From positions 184,329-248,328 of the forward strand of contig SXJP01000017.1 of assembly GCA_005779395.1 (NCBI GenBank): a stretch of 64,000 nucleotides of DNA, read 5' to 3'. A program made the translations under genes and the position numbers. The notes beneath the pieces are model-generated. The model ran no database searches. It had not been told where the DNA came from and saw only the letters and a program-made list of their open reading frames with translations. This document shows positions 1 to 9,381 of this stretch, one piece after another. Source of the stretch: Actinomycetota bacterium (lineage in GTDB: Bacteria; Actinomycetota; Acidimicrobiia; IMCC26256; PALSA-610). How positions within the stretch are numbered: the stretch's first letter is position 1; each line of letters begins with the position of its first letter.

Positions 1-2918
1 GAAAATTTGAGGAGGCGTTTGCTGCACAGTTGAGGGGGGACTGCGAGAACGACTCGTACAACGGGCTCGTCCTCGCGGCTGGTTTGACTTGGCGCGAGGT
101 AGTTGTTTTTCGTGCATACGGACACTACCTAAGACAAATCGGAACGCACTTCAGCCAGGAGTATCTGGCCTCAACGCTGATTGAACACCCCGAAGTGACC
201 CGCGGTCTTGCCGAACTATTCACAACCAGATTCGACCCATCGAACAATGATTCGGGTGACCGCATTAGTGCAGATATTCAGGTTGAGATCGACAAAGTTG
301 CAAGCCTTGACCACGACCGGATCCTCCGCAGGTTCCTGAACTTGATCAACGCGACAGTCCGAACAAACTATTTTCAAACGTGTTCGCTTGGCAAGGCTCC
401 TTACCATTTCTCTTTCAAACTTGCCTCCGCCGCTGTTGCTGAACTGCCGCGGCCGGTGCCAGTATTCGAAATATTCGTATATTCACCACGCGTGGAAGGG
501 ATCCATCTTCGTATGGGCATGGTCGCCCGCGGGGGTATTCGCTGGAGCGATCGAAAGGAAGATTTTCGGACCGAGGTCCTAGGCCTAGTAAAGGCGCAGA
601 CCGTCAAGAACGCTGTGATTGTGCCAGTTGGATCGAAAGGCGGGTTCGTTGTAAAAGACAAGCCAGCTAGCGGCGAACTCCCTGACGATGGCCTTGCGTG
701 TTACCAAGTTTTCGTCAACGGCATGCTCGACCTGACCGACAATCTCGCTAACGGCCGAGTCGTACCACCGCAACGCACGGTGAGATACGACCCAGACGAC
801 ACATATCTCGTAGTCGCGGCAGACAAAGGGACGGCAAAGTTTTCTGACGTAGCAAATGCGATCGCGACCGAACGTCAATTTTGGCTAGGTGATGCTTTCG
901 CGTCTGGCGGGAGCGATGGGTACGACCACAAGCAAATGGGAATTACGGCTAGGGGCGTCTGGGAATCTGTTCGCCAACATCTAGCGATACTCGGAATTGA
1001 CGCAGACGCCGACCCATTTTCGGTGGTCGGCATCGGCGATATGAGTGGTGATGTGTTCGGAAACGGAATGCTGTTGTCAACATCGATGCAGCTAGTCGCG
1101 GCCTTCGACCATCGGCATATCTTCCTCGACCCGACACCAGATGTAAACGCGAGCTTTATCGAACGCGAGCGCCTGTTTGGTCTAGCAACTTCAAGTTGGG
1201 ATGACTACGACCGCACAAAGATCTCGACGGGCGGTGGCGTCTTTGCTCGCACAGCGAAATCGATTGAAATCACACCAGAGATGCGAAACGTACTTGGGAT
1301 CGTGCTCGACGCCGTCGTGCTCACGCCAGCCGAACTCATCAGTGCGATCATCCGCGCTCCGGTCACTTTGCTTTACAACGGTGGTATCGGAACTTATGTG
1401 AAGGCGAGCGACGAGAGCCACGAGCAGGTCGGTGACAAAGCGAACGACGCTGTCAGAGTCGATGGTCGCGATCTTCGTTGTCAGGTCGTCGCCGAAGGCG
1501 GGAATTTGGGCCTTACGCAACTGGGCCGTATCGAGTTTGCCCTAGGCGGAGGGCGAGTCAATACCGATGCAATCGACAACAGTGGTGGCGTCGACTGTTC
1601 CGATCATGAGGTGAATATCAAGATCTTGCTTGCAAGCGCAGCGGCGTCTGGTGCACTCGATAGCGCTCAGCGCAACGACCTCCTTGTTTCAATGACGCGA
1701 GATGTGACCAACTCCGTTCTCGCCGATAATCAAGCGCAAAATCGAGCACTTGCGATCGAGTCATTCCAGAGCCTCGCAGTGGCCGATGTGCACCTACGCC
1801 TAATGCATGCACTCGAAAAGCGTGGCGATATCAACCGCAGACTCGAGTACTTGCCCACCGACGAGGCCTGGCGCGCACGCAGGGCGAATGGTAAAGCGAT
1901 GACCGCGCCTGAAATCTCGGTGCTCCTCGCCTACGCCAAGAACACTCTTTCGCAAGAAGTTCTCGTCACCGACCTTCCCGACGATGTCGAAATGATCCAC
2001 GACCTGCTCGCTTATTTTCCTGATGTTCTACGCACGAGATTCGAGGCAGAGATCTTGTCTCATCCACTTCGGCGTGAGATCTTGACGACCGTCCTTGTTA
2101 ACAACATGGTGAATCGTGCAGGTGTCACCTTCGCCTTCCGGCTGCAGGAAGAAACTGGCGCATCGGCAGCAGAAATTGTCCGTGCACATTTGTCTTCCTG
2201 GAGAATTTTTGACCAGGACAGAGTTTGGGAAGCAATCGGATCGTGCGGATCGAACCTGTCTGGCAACGCGAAGGTCGGAATGTTCTTGGAAAGCGCGAAG
2301 CTCACTGAGCGGGGTGCTCGCTGGCTACTTCGCAACCGTCACTTTCCCGGTTCGGTTGCGAAAACCGTCGCCTTCTTTCGCGAAGCAATCGCAAGCGGAG
2401 CGCGCTGTCTGCCGTCTTTCTTGCGCGACACCGAACACGATTGGATCGTGTCGCATAGTTCGGCGCTGATCGCGCAGGGCGTGTCGGCAGACCTCGCACG
2501 GTTGATCGCCGAGCTCGATAGCCGTTACATGCTCCTCGATATTTCTGATCTAGCAGTCAGCCATTTTCGGAGCGTCGAGCAAGTAGCCGCCCTGCATTGT
2601 GCAATTGGCGCGCGCTTGGGCATCGACTGGCTACGTGATCGGGTCATCGAAGACCTGCGACGTGACGACCTGTGGCACTCGCTCGCCCGAGACGCACTAC
2701 GTGATGACGCATATGCAGTTCATCGCGAAATCACAGACGCTGTCCTCGCGGCGACACAACCATCGATCTCGGCCGATGCCGCGCTTGACGAATGGATCGA
2801 GGCGCGTAGCGTCGCGGCTAGGCGCACAGCGACGGTAATTGAAGAAGTGCGAAGTCGCGGAGTGTTCGAAATCTCGTCATTGTCCGTAGCCATACGCGCG
2901 TTGCGCGAACTTATCTAG
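1..2918 (+). CDS. NAD-specific glutamate dehydrogenase, large (GDH-1600 type), 3' part only
   Basis: Large NAD-dependent glutamate dehydrogenase, which oxidises glutamate to 2-oxoglutarate and ammonium in the cytoplasm. The reading frame is already open at base 3, so only about the last 970 codons of a protein normally near 1,600 residues are present; the TTG at 30 is internal and not the true start. Visible are the catalytic core with GGIRWSDRKEDFR (about 168 residues after base 30) and PVGSKGGF with the conserved lysine (about 201), the nucleotide-binding segment GIGDMSGDVFGNGML (about 335), and the long helical C-terminal domain typical of this family. The N-terminal regulatory part lies outside the window. 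It ends with TAG 25 bp from the convergent thiolase; I see no terminator hairpin in that gap. Confidence 0.93.
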   Translation, partial: KFEEAFAAQLRGDCENDSYNGLVLAAGLTWREVVVFRAYGHYLRQIGTHFSQEYLASTLIEHPEVTRGLAELFTTRFDPSNNDSGDRISADIQVEIDKVASLDHDRILRRFLNLINATVRTNYFQTCSLGKAPYHFSFKLASAAVAELPRPVPVFEIFVYSPRVEGIHLRMGMVARGGIRWSDRKEDFRTEVLGLVKAQTVKNAVIVPVGSKGGFVVKDKPASGELPDDGLACYQVFVNGMLDLTDNLANGRVVPPQRTVRYDPDDTYLVVAADKGTAKFSDVANAIATERQFWLGDAFASGGSDGYDHKQMGITARGVWESVRQHLAILGIDADADPFSVVGIGDMSGDVFGNGMLLSTSMQLVAAFDHRHIFLDPTPDVNASFIERERLFGLATSSWDDYDRTKISTGGGVFARTAKSIEITPEMRNVLGIVLDAVVLTPAELISAIIRAPVTLLYNGGIGTYVKASDESHEQVGDKANDAVRVDGRDLRCQVVAEGGNLGLTQLGRIEFALGGGRVNTDAIDNSGGVDCSDHEVNIKILLASAAASGALDSAQRNDLLVSMTRDVTNSVLADNQAQNRALAIESFQSLAVADVHLRLMHALEKRGDINRRLEYLPTDEAWRARRANGKAMTAPEISVLLAYAKNTLSQEVLVTDLPDDVEMIHDLLAYFPDVLRTRFEAEILSHPLRREILTTVLVNNMVNRAGVTFAFRLQEETGASAAEIVRAHLSSWRIFDQDRVWEAIGSCGSNLSGNAKVGMFLESAKLTERGARWLLRNRHFPGSVAKTVAFFREAIASGARCLPSFLRDTEHDWIVSHSSALIAQGVSADLARLIAELDSRYMLLDISDLAVSHFRSVEQVAALHCAIGARLGIDWLRDRVIEDLRRDDLWHSLARDALRDDAYAVHREITDAVLAATQPSISADAALDEWIEARSVAARRTATVIEEVRSRGVFEISSLSVAIRALRELI

Positions 2919-2943
2919 GGGTTCTGCTCAACGCATGCGTTAG

Positions 2944-4119
2944 TCACGATGGCATTACTTCGATAACCGTTGCACTGCCCATGCCACCGCCAGCGCACAT
3001 GCTCGCTACCCCGAATCCGCCGCCGCGGCGTTGAAGTTCGTGTATGAGCGTGACGATCATCCGCGCACCGGTAGCAGCAACCGGATGACCGAGCGAGCAA
3101 CCGCTGCCATTGACATTTGTCTGCTCATGATCAATGCCGAGTATCCGCGTGCTCGCTACGCACATCGAGGCGAAAGCCTCGTTGATCTCAAACAACGAGA
3201 TGTCACTGATGGCGAGTCGTGCGCGACCGAGTGCTTTTGGAATTGCCTTCGTTGGTCCGAGTCCGGTGTCTCGCGGCTCGAGCCCTGCTGAAGCCCAACT
3301 TTTGATCACTGCTAGCGGTTTTAGACCATGAGTCTTCGCGTAATCGCTGCTCACGATCATGACTGCGGCTGAACCGTCGTTGAGCCCCGAGGAGTTGCCT
3401 GGAGTTATCGAAAAACCTTCGATCTCCGGGTGCAGTGGCTTTAGAGATCCAAGTTTTTCCATCGAGGTCTCGCGCGGGTGCTCATCAACTGAAAACACCT
3501 TGTTTGTTCCGTCGCGCATGGTTAACTCGATCGGAAATATTTCCGCCTCGAAGCGGCCTTCGCGCGTCGCTGCGAGGGCACGCACATGGGATGTGTATGC
3601 CCAGAAATCCATGTCTTCGCGTGTCACCCCAACTGCTTGGGCCGTGTTCCATCCGACAGTGATGCTCATGTCGAGGGTCGGTGCATCTTGGGTCTCGGGG
3701 TGTGACGGAGACATCCACGGTTCCACGCTGTCGGTTCCGAGCACGCGTTTGAAGCTCGATGGCGAACTCGAAATGCTCTCAGCTCCGCCTGCAATGACGA
3801 CCTTGTCCATACCCGATTTGATACTGCCAGCGGCTGTATGTATCGCTGCCATACCGCTTGCGCAATGGCGGTTATGTGCGACTCCAGGAACGTGCACGAG
3901 TCCAGCCTCGATTGCGGCATAACGAGCGATGTCACCGCCGCCTTGAAGTACTTCACCGAGAACGATGTCGTCGACATCTTGAGGGTCGGCCCCGCTGCGC
4001 GAGAGCGCCTCAACGACGGCAAACTTCGCGAGGTCAAACGCTGCGACATCGACGAGGCTGCCTTTGCGCGCTGTTCCAATAGCTGTGCGTGCAGCAGAAA
4101 CAATTACGGCGTCTGTCAT
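2944..4119 (-). CDS. Thiolase family protein (acetyl-CoA C-acetyltransferase)
   Basis: Thiolase of 391 residues, the usual family length, condensing two acyl-CoA units or cleaving 3-ketoacyl-CoA in fatty-acid or ketone metabolism. The nucleophilic cysteine is C86 in HNRHCASGM, the histidine is in GHPVAATGAR, and the second catalytic cysteine is in CAGGGMGSA near the C-terminus. The loop before the histidine reads NGSGCSLGHP rather than the common NGGAIALGHP, a variant that suggests a subfamily other than classical PhaA/AtoB. ATG start at 4119; it follows the phosphatase-fold gene by 10 bp, so the two are probably cotranscribed. Substrate chain length cannot be told from sequence alone. Confidence 0.92.
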   Translation of the reverse strand: MTDAVIVSAARTAIGTARKGSLVDVAAFDLAKFAVVEALSRSGADPQDVDDIVLGEVLQGGGDIARYAAIEAGLVHVPGVAHNRHCASGMAAIHTAAGSIKSGMDKVVIAGGAESISSSPSSFKRVLGTDSVEPWMSPSHPETQDAPTLDMSITVGWNTAQAVGVTREDMDFWAYTSHVRALAATREGRFEAEIFPIELTMRDGTNKVFSVDEHPRETSMEKLGSLKPLHPEIEGFSITPGNSSGLNDGSAAVMIVSSDYAKTHGLKPLAVIKSWASAGLEPRDTGLGPTKAIPKALGRARLAISDISLFEINEAFASMCVASTRILGIDHEQTNVNGSGCSLGHPVAATGARMIVTLIHELQRRGGGFGVASMCAGGGMGSATVIEVMPS

Positions 4120-4129
4120 GGAAGCGACG

Positions 4130-4861
4130 CTATATGACGGTCGCGTCAGGTTCCTTCACGACATCGACGATCACAGGGAGGTGGTCGGAAAGAGCAGCGA
4201 ATTCCCGCCAATCTTGTGGAACATCGAACCGTACGACCTGCCAAGACGGCGCCACAAACACGTAATCAAGACACTGGACCGGAGGCGCACTACGAGGACC
4301 GGGCTCCCAATTTGTATGCGGACGATCTTGTTCGGGGCCCAACATTTCCCACGAGTCTCGCAACTGCGCGAACACCTTGAGAACATCCGAATCCGGGCGC
4401 ACATTCATGTCACCAACGATGAAATCGATTCCGGAAAATTGCGCAACGAGTCGGTGCGCCTGCGCCGCTCGCTCGCCTTCAGTAACTCCAGCGCCTAGAT
4501 GGGTATTGACGATATGGAGGTCTGCTCCATCGAACTCGATACTTGTCGCCGATGCAACTCGCCGCCGCCACGACCACAATTGTTCGCGCCTACTTATCGG
4601 TTTGGCCGAACTTGACTTGATTCGAAGCCGCGACATTGTCGCAATACCTTCAGCTGGACGCCGCAAGGGCCAGTGCTTGAGGGTCCAATTGCCACGCATT
4701 CCGGCGGCGGCGCTGATACTCCGAAATTGTCGTCGCTGAACTTCTTGGAAGCAAACGATGTCGGCGTCGAAAGCTTTCAACTGCTCGCTAACTCCGGCAA
4801 CATCCTTCAACTTCGAGCCCTGCAAGTTCCATGTCACGATTCGCACAGGATCACCAACCAC
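4130..4861 (-). CDS. Endonuclease/exonuclease/phosphatase (EEP) superfamily protein
   Basis: A 243-residue EEP-fold hydrolase, a family of Mg-dependent phosphodiesterases that includes AP endonucleases, sphingomyelinases and phosphoinositide phosphatases. The characteristic blocks are in order: TWNLQG (metal and substrate Asn), CFQEVQ (metal Glu), NTHLGAG (His), GDMNVRPDS (Asp/Asn pair), LDYVF and SDHLPV (final Asp-His pair). No signal peptide or membrane segment is visible, so it should be cytoplasmic. The start is GTG at 4861; an in-frame stop lies a few codons upstream, and no clear Shine-Dalgarno is seen. It lies 27 bp after the last Tad gene and may be a passenger at the end of that transcript. 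The substrate is not predictable. Confidence 0.85.
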   Translation of the reverse strand: MVGDPVRIVTWNLQGSKLKDVAGVSEQLKAFDADIVCFQEVQRRQFRSISAAAGMRGNWTLKHWPLRRPAEGIATMSRLRIKSSSAKPISRREQLWSWRRRVASATSIEFDGADLHIVNTHLGAGVTEGERAAQAHRLVAQFSGIDFIVGDMNVRPDSDVLKVFAQLRDSWEMLGPEQDRPHTNWEPGPRSAPPVQCLDYVFVAPSWQVVRFDVPQDWREFAALSDHLPVIVDVVKEPDATVI

Positions 4862-4888
4862 GATGCTAATCAGAAGGTATAGACGACC

Positions 4889-5320
4889 TCAGTCGATTCG
4901 AACCGGACTAGCGGTTGCGGATGCTGAAACCGTGACCGGATCGCCTCGAGTAAAGATGTCAAGCAACGAGAAATCAAGTTCGCCCTCTAACTCGACCGCG
5001 ACCTGCGTCTCGTCTGCTTCGATAGTCGCGCCCGAGACTCGTTCGGCGTCGGCCAGCAGATCGAGTTGAGCCGCTGCGCGGCGCTCGGCACGCGCGGGAT
5101 CAAGAATCGTCGCGCCTCTGCGCAGCGCTGTTTCGTCGAGTGCACTCGCACCGGCTGCCGCTACCGATCGCGCCGTCGTCGCTAGAGAACGCCTGACCTC
5201 AATCACGCGCCACAGATCGACTCCGAGGCCGCCAAGGAACAGCACACAGACACAAAGGCCCAGAATCCAGATTGTCATCGAGCCAGCCTCAGCGGTACCA
5301 CGACGTCGTTTCGCGTTCAC
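4889..5320 (-). CDS. tadG: TadG-like pilus-assembly/secretion pseudopilin
   Basis: A 143-residue protein with one N-terminal hydrophobic helix (about residues 14-35, after a basic N-terminus MNAKRRRG) and an extracytoplasmic tail with conserved TTARSVAAAGASALDE-type helix, the pattern of TadG/Rv3660c-associated minor pilins in actinobacterial Tad loci. The pseudopilin-like site is G13/SMTIW; the canonical glutamate at +5 is absent (Trp), so processing by the prepilin peptidase is uncertain. GTG start at 5320 overlaps the TGA of the preceding gene as GTGA, indicating translational coupling. It is the last pilus gene of the operon; the short length (TadG of Gram-negatives is far longer) is usual for actinobacteria. 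Confidence 0.75.
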   Translation of the reverse strand: MNAKRRRGTAEAGSMTIWILGLCVCVLFLGGLGVDLWRVIEVRRSLATTARSVAAAGASALDETALRRGATILDPARAERRAAAQLDLLADAERVSGATIEADETQVAVELEGELDFSLLDIFTRGDPVTVSASATASPVRID

Positions 5321-5721
5321 GAAGTCCTGCTTCGATAGTCGTCGATACGTAGCGTGTGTCCAGTCGTGAGCCGCCAGGTCCCGAAGCTGCCAACGAATGG
5401 AACGACCAGCGCTGGCATTTCGATCGTTGCCTCTGCGCGAACCTGCCGACCGCGCCTGTCTTCGCTGAACACGTCGACGTCGACGTCCTTGGCGTCGACG
5501 CCGTAGGTAGCAGCAACGACGTCGCCGATGGCTTCTCCGGAGTCGACTTCCGCAGGGAAATACTCTGCAGCATGAGCAGCGGCGTCACGCGCTACGAGGG
5601 TCGCAACGTAGCGACGCTCGATCCATACCTGTACGCCAGCCACAATCATCACAACCGGGAATAACAAAAGAACGACGGCGAGTAGGAACTCGATAGCGAC
5701 GAACCCATCGTGACGTCTCAC
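5317..5721 (-). CDS. tadE: TadE-like pseudopilin
   Basis: A 134-residue TadE-family pseudopilin, a minor component or assembly factor of Flp/Tad pili. With the start at GTG 5721 the protein begins MRRHDGFVAIEFLLAV: a short basic leader, a prepilin-peptidase type site G6/FVAIE with the key glutamate at +5, then a 20-residue hydrophobic helix, then a soluble domain. The start was chosen because this GTG overlaps the upstream TGA as GTGA, exactly as in the next gene, and because it places the cleavage site six residues in. In-frame ATGs at 5766 and 5841 also exist but would add up to 40 residues encoded inside the upstream gene. Exported and membrane-anchored. Confidence 0.8.
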   Translation of the reverse strand: MRRHDGFVAIEFLLAVVLLLFPVVMIVAGVQVWIERRYVATLVARDAAAHAAEYFPAEVDSGEAIGDVVAATYGVDAKDVDVDVFSEDRRGRQVRAEATIEMPALVVPFVGSFGTWRLTTGHTLRIDDYRSRTS

Positions 5722-6101
5722 GGGACACCCGTAATCCGTGTCATCGCTTTCAAGTGCGATGTCCATGAAGGAACTAATGGCAGCCACGACTCGAAATGGA
5801 CGTCTGCACGCGCCGTGATCAGGTAGCGACTGCGTGAGCATGTAACTCCGTCATTCCCGAGGCGCACTCCTGGTGCGAGCACCGCCAGGACTTCGTTCGC
5901 TTTGCGGGCACACGCGTTGTCTCCGTGGTCCACGACAGACGCTGCACGGACGCCCTCATCGAGGGCGTCCCGAACAGCGCCTCGCTGGTACAGGTTGACC
6001 ATGACATTCGCGACGACTACTAGCAACAACAAGCTGAAAGCCGTAGCGGCCACGAACTGGATGGTCATGAACCCGCCATCACCTCGTTGCCGACGTGTCA
6101 A
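5718..6101 (-). CDS. TadE-like minor pilin
   Basis: A 127-residue TadE/pseudopilin-like protein: basic N-terminus, a candidate processing glycine G10 followed by FMTIQ (Gln instead of Glu at +5), a long hydrophobic helix (about residues 11-32) and a soluble domain with two cysteines (ACARK and VTCSRS) that could form a disulfide outside the membrane. The start is TTG at 6101; it overlaps the TGA of the prepilin gene as TTGA, which supports this unusual initiator through coupling. The gene sits between the major-pilin candidate and tadE and overlaps tadE by 4 bp. It is probably a second minor pilin of the Tad system; family assignment rests on layout and context more than on a strong motif. 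Confidence 0.7.
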   Translation of the reverse strand: MTRRQRGDGGFMTIQFVAATAFSLLLLVVVANVMVNLYQRGAVRDALDEGVRAASVVDHGDNACARKANEVLAVLAPGVRLGNDGVTCSRSRYLITARADVHFESWLPLVPSWTSHLKAMTRITGVP

Positions 6102-6262
6102 AGACCAACAGAGGTGCTGATCTTGTTCACGATGTCGACACCTAGAGCCGACAGAAGAGCCCAGATCGCAACAAGGGCCGCTACCCCTAACGCCGCGTTG
6201 CCAAGAAGTTCTGCTGTTGCTAGTCCTGACTCGTCTCGTTCTATGGATTCTTTGTTCTTCAT
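6098..6262 (-). CDS. flp: Flp-type prepilin (DUF4244-like), 54 residues
   Basis: A 54-codon gene, likely the main pilin of the Tad system. The protein starts MKNKESIERDESG and continues LATAELLGNAALG, a type IV prepilin signature: charged leader, Gly13 as the cleavage point, Glu18 at +5 of the mature chain, then a single hydrophobic helix to about residue 41 and a short polar tail. This matches small Flp or DUF4244 pilins that sit in this position of actinobacterial Tad loci. The ATG at 6262 has a clear ribosome-binding site (AAGGAAG, 6 bases upstream). Its TGA overlaps the TTG start of the next gene. It lies 37 bp after tadC, the widest gap in the operon. No prepilin peptidase gene is in the window. 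Confidence 0.82.
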   Translation of the reverse strand: MKNKESIERDESGLATAELLGNAALGVAALVAIWALLSALGVDIVNKISTSVGL

Positions 6263-6299
6263 TTGATACTTCCTTTTCTGTTGGTGTTGTTAGTTGGAT

Positions 6300-7226
6300 C
6301 TATCTGTTGCCAAAGATCACGCTCGGTAACGGAGCGGCGATGAACAGCAGCATCACGGGCGCGAGAATTCCGATGGTCGGAAGCAACATGGCCGACCGCG
6401 CCTTAATTGACTTGCGCTTTATCTCGTCACGGCGCGAATCGCGTACGTCATCGGCGATGTTCAATAGGGCGCTGGCCATGTCGGCGCCGCGGTCTACGCC
6501 GTTTGCAAACAACAAGAACAAGCGCGCTGCTTCTGGCGCTGGAGTGAGTTCTGCAGCGCGCCGGAACGCATCTGACTCGCGACTCCCTGAACGCACCGAA
6601 ACTGTCACAGATCTCAGTTCGGCCGCAAGTAGTCCATTTCCCCTGTCAGCGAAACGTTGTACAGCTTGCAACGGCCCCGAGCCACTACGCACAGCCAGTG
6701 CGAGCAGTTGCGCAACCGTGCCCAACTCGAGCCGAATTCTGGCGCGTCGCAACTCGATGGCGGAGTCAACTTTGCTTCGCACACGTGTACTTGCCCAGAC
6801 GCCCACCGCAACGACGAGCACAAGCGTCACAATCGGGGATTTGATGATCGCAGCGCCAAAGGCGCCTCCAACGCTTGCTCCTACGAGGCCATGCACAGCC
6901 TGGCTCACGCGAAATTCATCGACTGTCATGTCGACACGCCCCGCTTGATACAACGCCGTTTCAAGTTCGCTATCTGAACGTGACTCGATGCGCCTGCTCG
7001 CCCACCGAACGCATGACTCAACGAGTGGCCTGAAGAACGATCCGATTACTTTGGCGTCGGCATTTGTTCTCCCGAAATCCGGTCCGAGGCCGACTCCCCC
7101 GCCACCACGGCTATAGGGCCGCACACGCTGTGCGAGTTTCGGAGCCGGCTGCACGAGTAAACGAGCAAGGCCAGCCATTCCACAGCCGACACCAGCAACT
7201 GCACCAAATTCGAGCAGAGGACTCAA
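6300..7226 (-). CDS. tadC: TadC-like inner-membrane platform protein (type II secretion F domain)
   Basis: A 308-residue polytopic membrane protein of the T2SSF/TadC class, which with TadB forms the platform on which the TadA ATPase drives pilus assembly. Hydrophobic segments lie at the N-terminus (about 8-25), around residues 105-140, and at the extreme C-terminus (about 275-300), bracketing a cytoplasmic helical F domain rich in charged residues (GSRESDAFRRAAEL, DIADDVRDSRRDEIKRK). The start is TTG at 7226, overlapping the tadB stop as TTGA. Gene order tadA-tadB-tadC is the standard one. Confidence 0.88.
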   Translation of the reverse strand: MSPLLEFGAVAGVGCGMAGLARLLVQPAPKLAQRVRPYSRGGGGVGLGPDFGRTNADAKVIGSFFRPLVESCVRWASRRIESRSDSELETALYQAGRVDMTVDEFRVSQAVHGLVGASVGGAFGAAIIKSPIVTLVLVVAVGVWASTRVRSKVDSAIELRRARIRLELGTVAQLLALAVRSGSGPLQAVQRFADRGNGLLAAELRSVTVSVRSGSRESDAFRRAAELTPAPEAARLFLLFANGVDRGADMASALLNIADDVRDSRRDEIKRKSIKARSAMLLPTIGILAPVMLLFIAAPLPSVIFGNR

Positions 7227-8110
7227 CTGGCATTCCTAGCTGCGGCGGCGAACACTCTCGTCTCTGATTCAACACGTCCGAGCTTGCCCACGATCAGCAT
7301 GCCAAGCGCGCACATGAGCGCACCGATCAACACGACAACGACACCAGCGGACGTTGCGTAGAAATCGCGGAACGGCCCAGGACGAATACATAACAAGACC
7401 AGGACCGCCCACGGCAGGACCACGACGCTACGAGCGTTGATCCTCATTTCAAGCCCCTCAGTGTGAATCTCCTCCGCCAACCTGACATCTCGAGTCGTCG
7501 CCCTCGCTAGGTCTTCGAGAATGTCCTTGACGATCGCCCCACCACGTTCGTTCGCTATCAACAAGACTTCGATGACGCGATCGGTAGTCGGATCGGCAAG
7601 TTCGTCGCGCAGCACCTCTAGCGCCGCACCGGCGCCGAGCATTCGCGACAGCGACGGGTACCGGCCGAGTGCTTCGCGGAGCGGTTCTGGACCCTGCCTA
7701 GACAACATCTCAACCGCTTGATTTATAGATGCTCCCGAGGCAACTGACGCGACTATGTCGCTAAGGCCGTCGGGCCAAGCATTGCGCAGCCGCGCTGCGC
7801 GTTCGACACGGTGCTTGGCTAAGACCGTTCTAGGAATTATCGCGACGGCAACCGCCGGCACCACGGCAACAACGAGCGACCCTGCAAACGCTGTCACTAC
7901 CACCAGAGCTGTTCCGCCTATGAGTGCTGAACCGACCCAGAACTGAATTGGCGTAAGGGAACTGCCGGCTTGACCAAGCCACACAGTTGCGTCGGCCTTT
8001 GGCCTATGCGATTTCGCCCGAAATTTCGGCCATGTCAGACTGATGCCGACCAAGTGGCCTGCCACGATGGCCAGGAAGGACCCGACGCTTACGGCAGCAA
8101 CGATTTTCAT
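7223..8110 (-). CDS. tadB: TadB-like inner-membrane platform protein (type II secretion F domain)
   Basis: A 295-residue membrane protein with a T2SSF domain, partner of TadC in the Tad pilus platform. An N-terminal hydrophobic helix is followed by a pair of segments near residues 55-95 and by two closely spaced C-terminal helices near 225-285; between them lies the soluble F domain with the typical ERGGAIVKDILEDLA and EMRINARS motifs. ATG at 8110 overlaps the tadA stop as ATGA. Together with TadC it is smaller than PilC, as expected for the split Tad platform. Confidence 0.88.
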   Translation of the reverse strand: MKIVAAVSVGSFLAIVAGHLVGISLTWPKFRAKSHRPKADATVWLGQAGSSLTPIQFWVGSALIGGTALVVVTAFAGSLVVAVVPAVAVAIIPRTVLAKHRVERAARLRNAWPDGLSDIVASVASGASINQAVEMLSRQGPEPLREALGRYPSLSRMLGAGAALEVLRDELADPTTDRVIEVLLIANERGGAIVKDILEDLARATTRDVRLAEEIHTEGLEMRINARSVVVLPWAVLVLLCIRPGPFRDFYATSAGVVVVLIGALMCALGMLIVGKLGRVESETRVFAAAARNAS

Positions 8111-9381
8111 GCAACCGCTCGCTTTTCTAAGAGACGACGTAGCGATTGACCGCTCGGCAACACCCGGTCAACGCGTTCCTCAAGTCGCTCCGGGATCGAC
8201 CCTGTCCAAGTGAGTGGCCGCAGCGGTCCTGACCTAACAAATATCGGCTCGCATGTGAAGTCTTCGCCGAGGGCATGTGAGACCCCTGTAATCTCTCGCA
8301 CCTCGCGATGTGTGGCATCGGCAGAGCCTGCGGCACCGTCGTGGCGGTCGACATGCACTACAAGGTCAAGCGACTGCGAATACACCCGCTTCACGACAGA
8401 CTCCGTCACGTTCTCTCCGGCCATCAGAGCGGCGTTGACTAGCGCGGACAACGCCTCGCGCGCGCCGTTTGCGTGAACCGTGCACATGAATCCGCAGCCT
8501 GCGTTGATTGCTCGAGTCAACTCGAACGCTTCGGCACCTCGCACCTCGCCGACGACGATCCTGTCTGGACGCATAGCCAAGATGAACTTGACCAAATCTC
8601 GAAGCGTGATCTCGCCCGTTCCATCTACGCCAGCTGGTCGAGTCTCGTAGTACGAACCATGGACGAGCGGAATAGAGAGTTCACGAATTTCTTCGCACGC
8701 ACGCACGCACTGTCCCGCTGGCATCGCTGACATGAGCGCGGCAAGCATTGTCGTTTTGCCTGCGCCAGGCTCGCCGGAAATCGCTACACGGCTGCGTGTC
8801 TGCATTACTGCCCACAAGAACGTTGCAGCGGTCTCGTCGAGGACACCGCGTTCTACGAGACTTGCCAGCGTCACGTGCTTCACCGTGTAGCGGCGCATCG
8901 TCGCGGAAAGTCGATCGCCTATCGGCGGTATCGCAGCGGTAAGTCGCGCTGTCCCATTGAGGACACGTGCTTGCACCAAGGGATGCTTTGCGTCCAAGTG
9001 CCTTTCGCTAGTAGCTAGCAGTCGTTCGATTACCTGACGGTTTTCGTCCTCACTTGTCGGCTCCGAAAGTCCGCGCAAGCGACCACAATCGTCGAGATAG
9101 GAAACACGCGAACCCTCTATAAAAATCTCTTCGACGTCTGCGCGTGCGAGGAGTTCTGTCATCGGACCGAAGTCGAAAACTGATCTGATGATGCGTTGGA
9201 TCGTGGCGCGCGGATCGGACAGGGGTACGCCTTCACCGAATGCGCAACGACGCTGGTACGCGTCGACGACAAGTTGGACTTCGTCGCGCACTGCTCCTGC
9301 GTCGTCAGTTGCGTCCGGACGCACTTCGAGCCGACTCAAGACGTCACGCCGGAGCATGTCGTACGCGTCGGTCGCGCTCAT
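8107..9381 (-). CDS. tadA: TadA/CpaF-family secretion ATPase
   Basis: A 424-residue hexameric secretion ATPase that powers assembly of Flp pili from the cytoplasmic face. The N-terminal domain is followed by the RecA-like core: Walker A in SGEPGAGKTTML (about residue 203), Asp-box region CEEIRELSIP, Walker B in RPDRIVVGEVRGAEAFEL, and His box CTVHANGA. These identify the CpaF/TadA branch (VirB11/PilT superfamily). ATG at 9381 overlaps the upstream stop by 4 bp. The C-terminal part is ordinary in length. It is the best-conserved marker of the locus and fixes its identity. Confidence 0.94.
   Translation of the reverse strand: MSATDAYDMLRRDVLSRLEVRPDATDDAGAVRDEVQLVVDAYQRRCAFGEGVPLSDPRATIQRIIRSVFDFGPMTELLARADVEEIFIEGSRVSYLDDCGRLRGLSEPTSEDENRQVIERLLATSERHLDAKHPLVQARVLNGTARLTAAIPPIGDRLSATMRRYTVKHVTLASLVERGVLDETAATFLWAVMQTRSRVAISGEPGAGKTTMLAALMSAMPAGQCVRACEEIRELSIPLVHGSYYETRPAGVDGTGEITLRDLVKFILAMRPDRIVVGEVRGAEAFELTRAINAGCGFMCTVHANGAREALSALVNAALMAGENVTESVVKRVYSQSLDLVVHVDRHDGAAGSADATHREVREITGVSHALGEDFTCEPIFVRSGPLRPLTWTGSIPERLEERVDRVLPSGQSLRRLLEKRAVA

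Noticed and set aside
3359..3922. Open frame of 187 codons on the plus strand opposite the thiolase
   Set aside because: Antisense shadow of a conserved gene; the product has no motif and is Ser/Pro/Arg-rich as expected from the complement.
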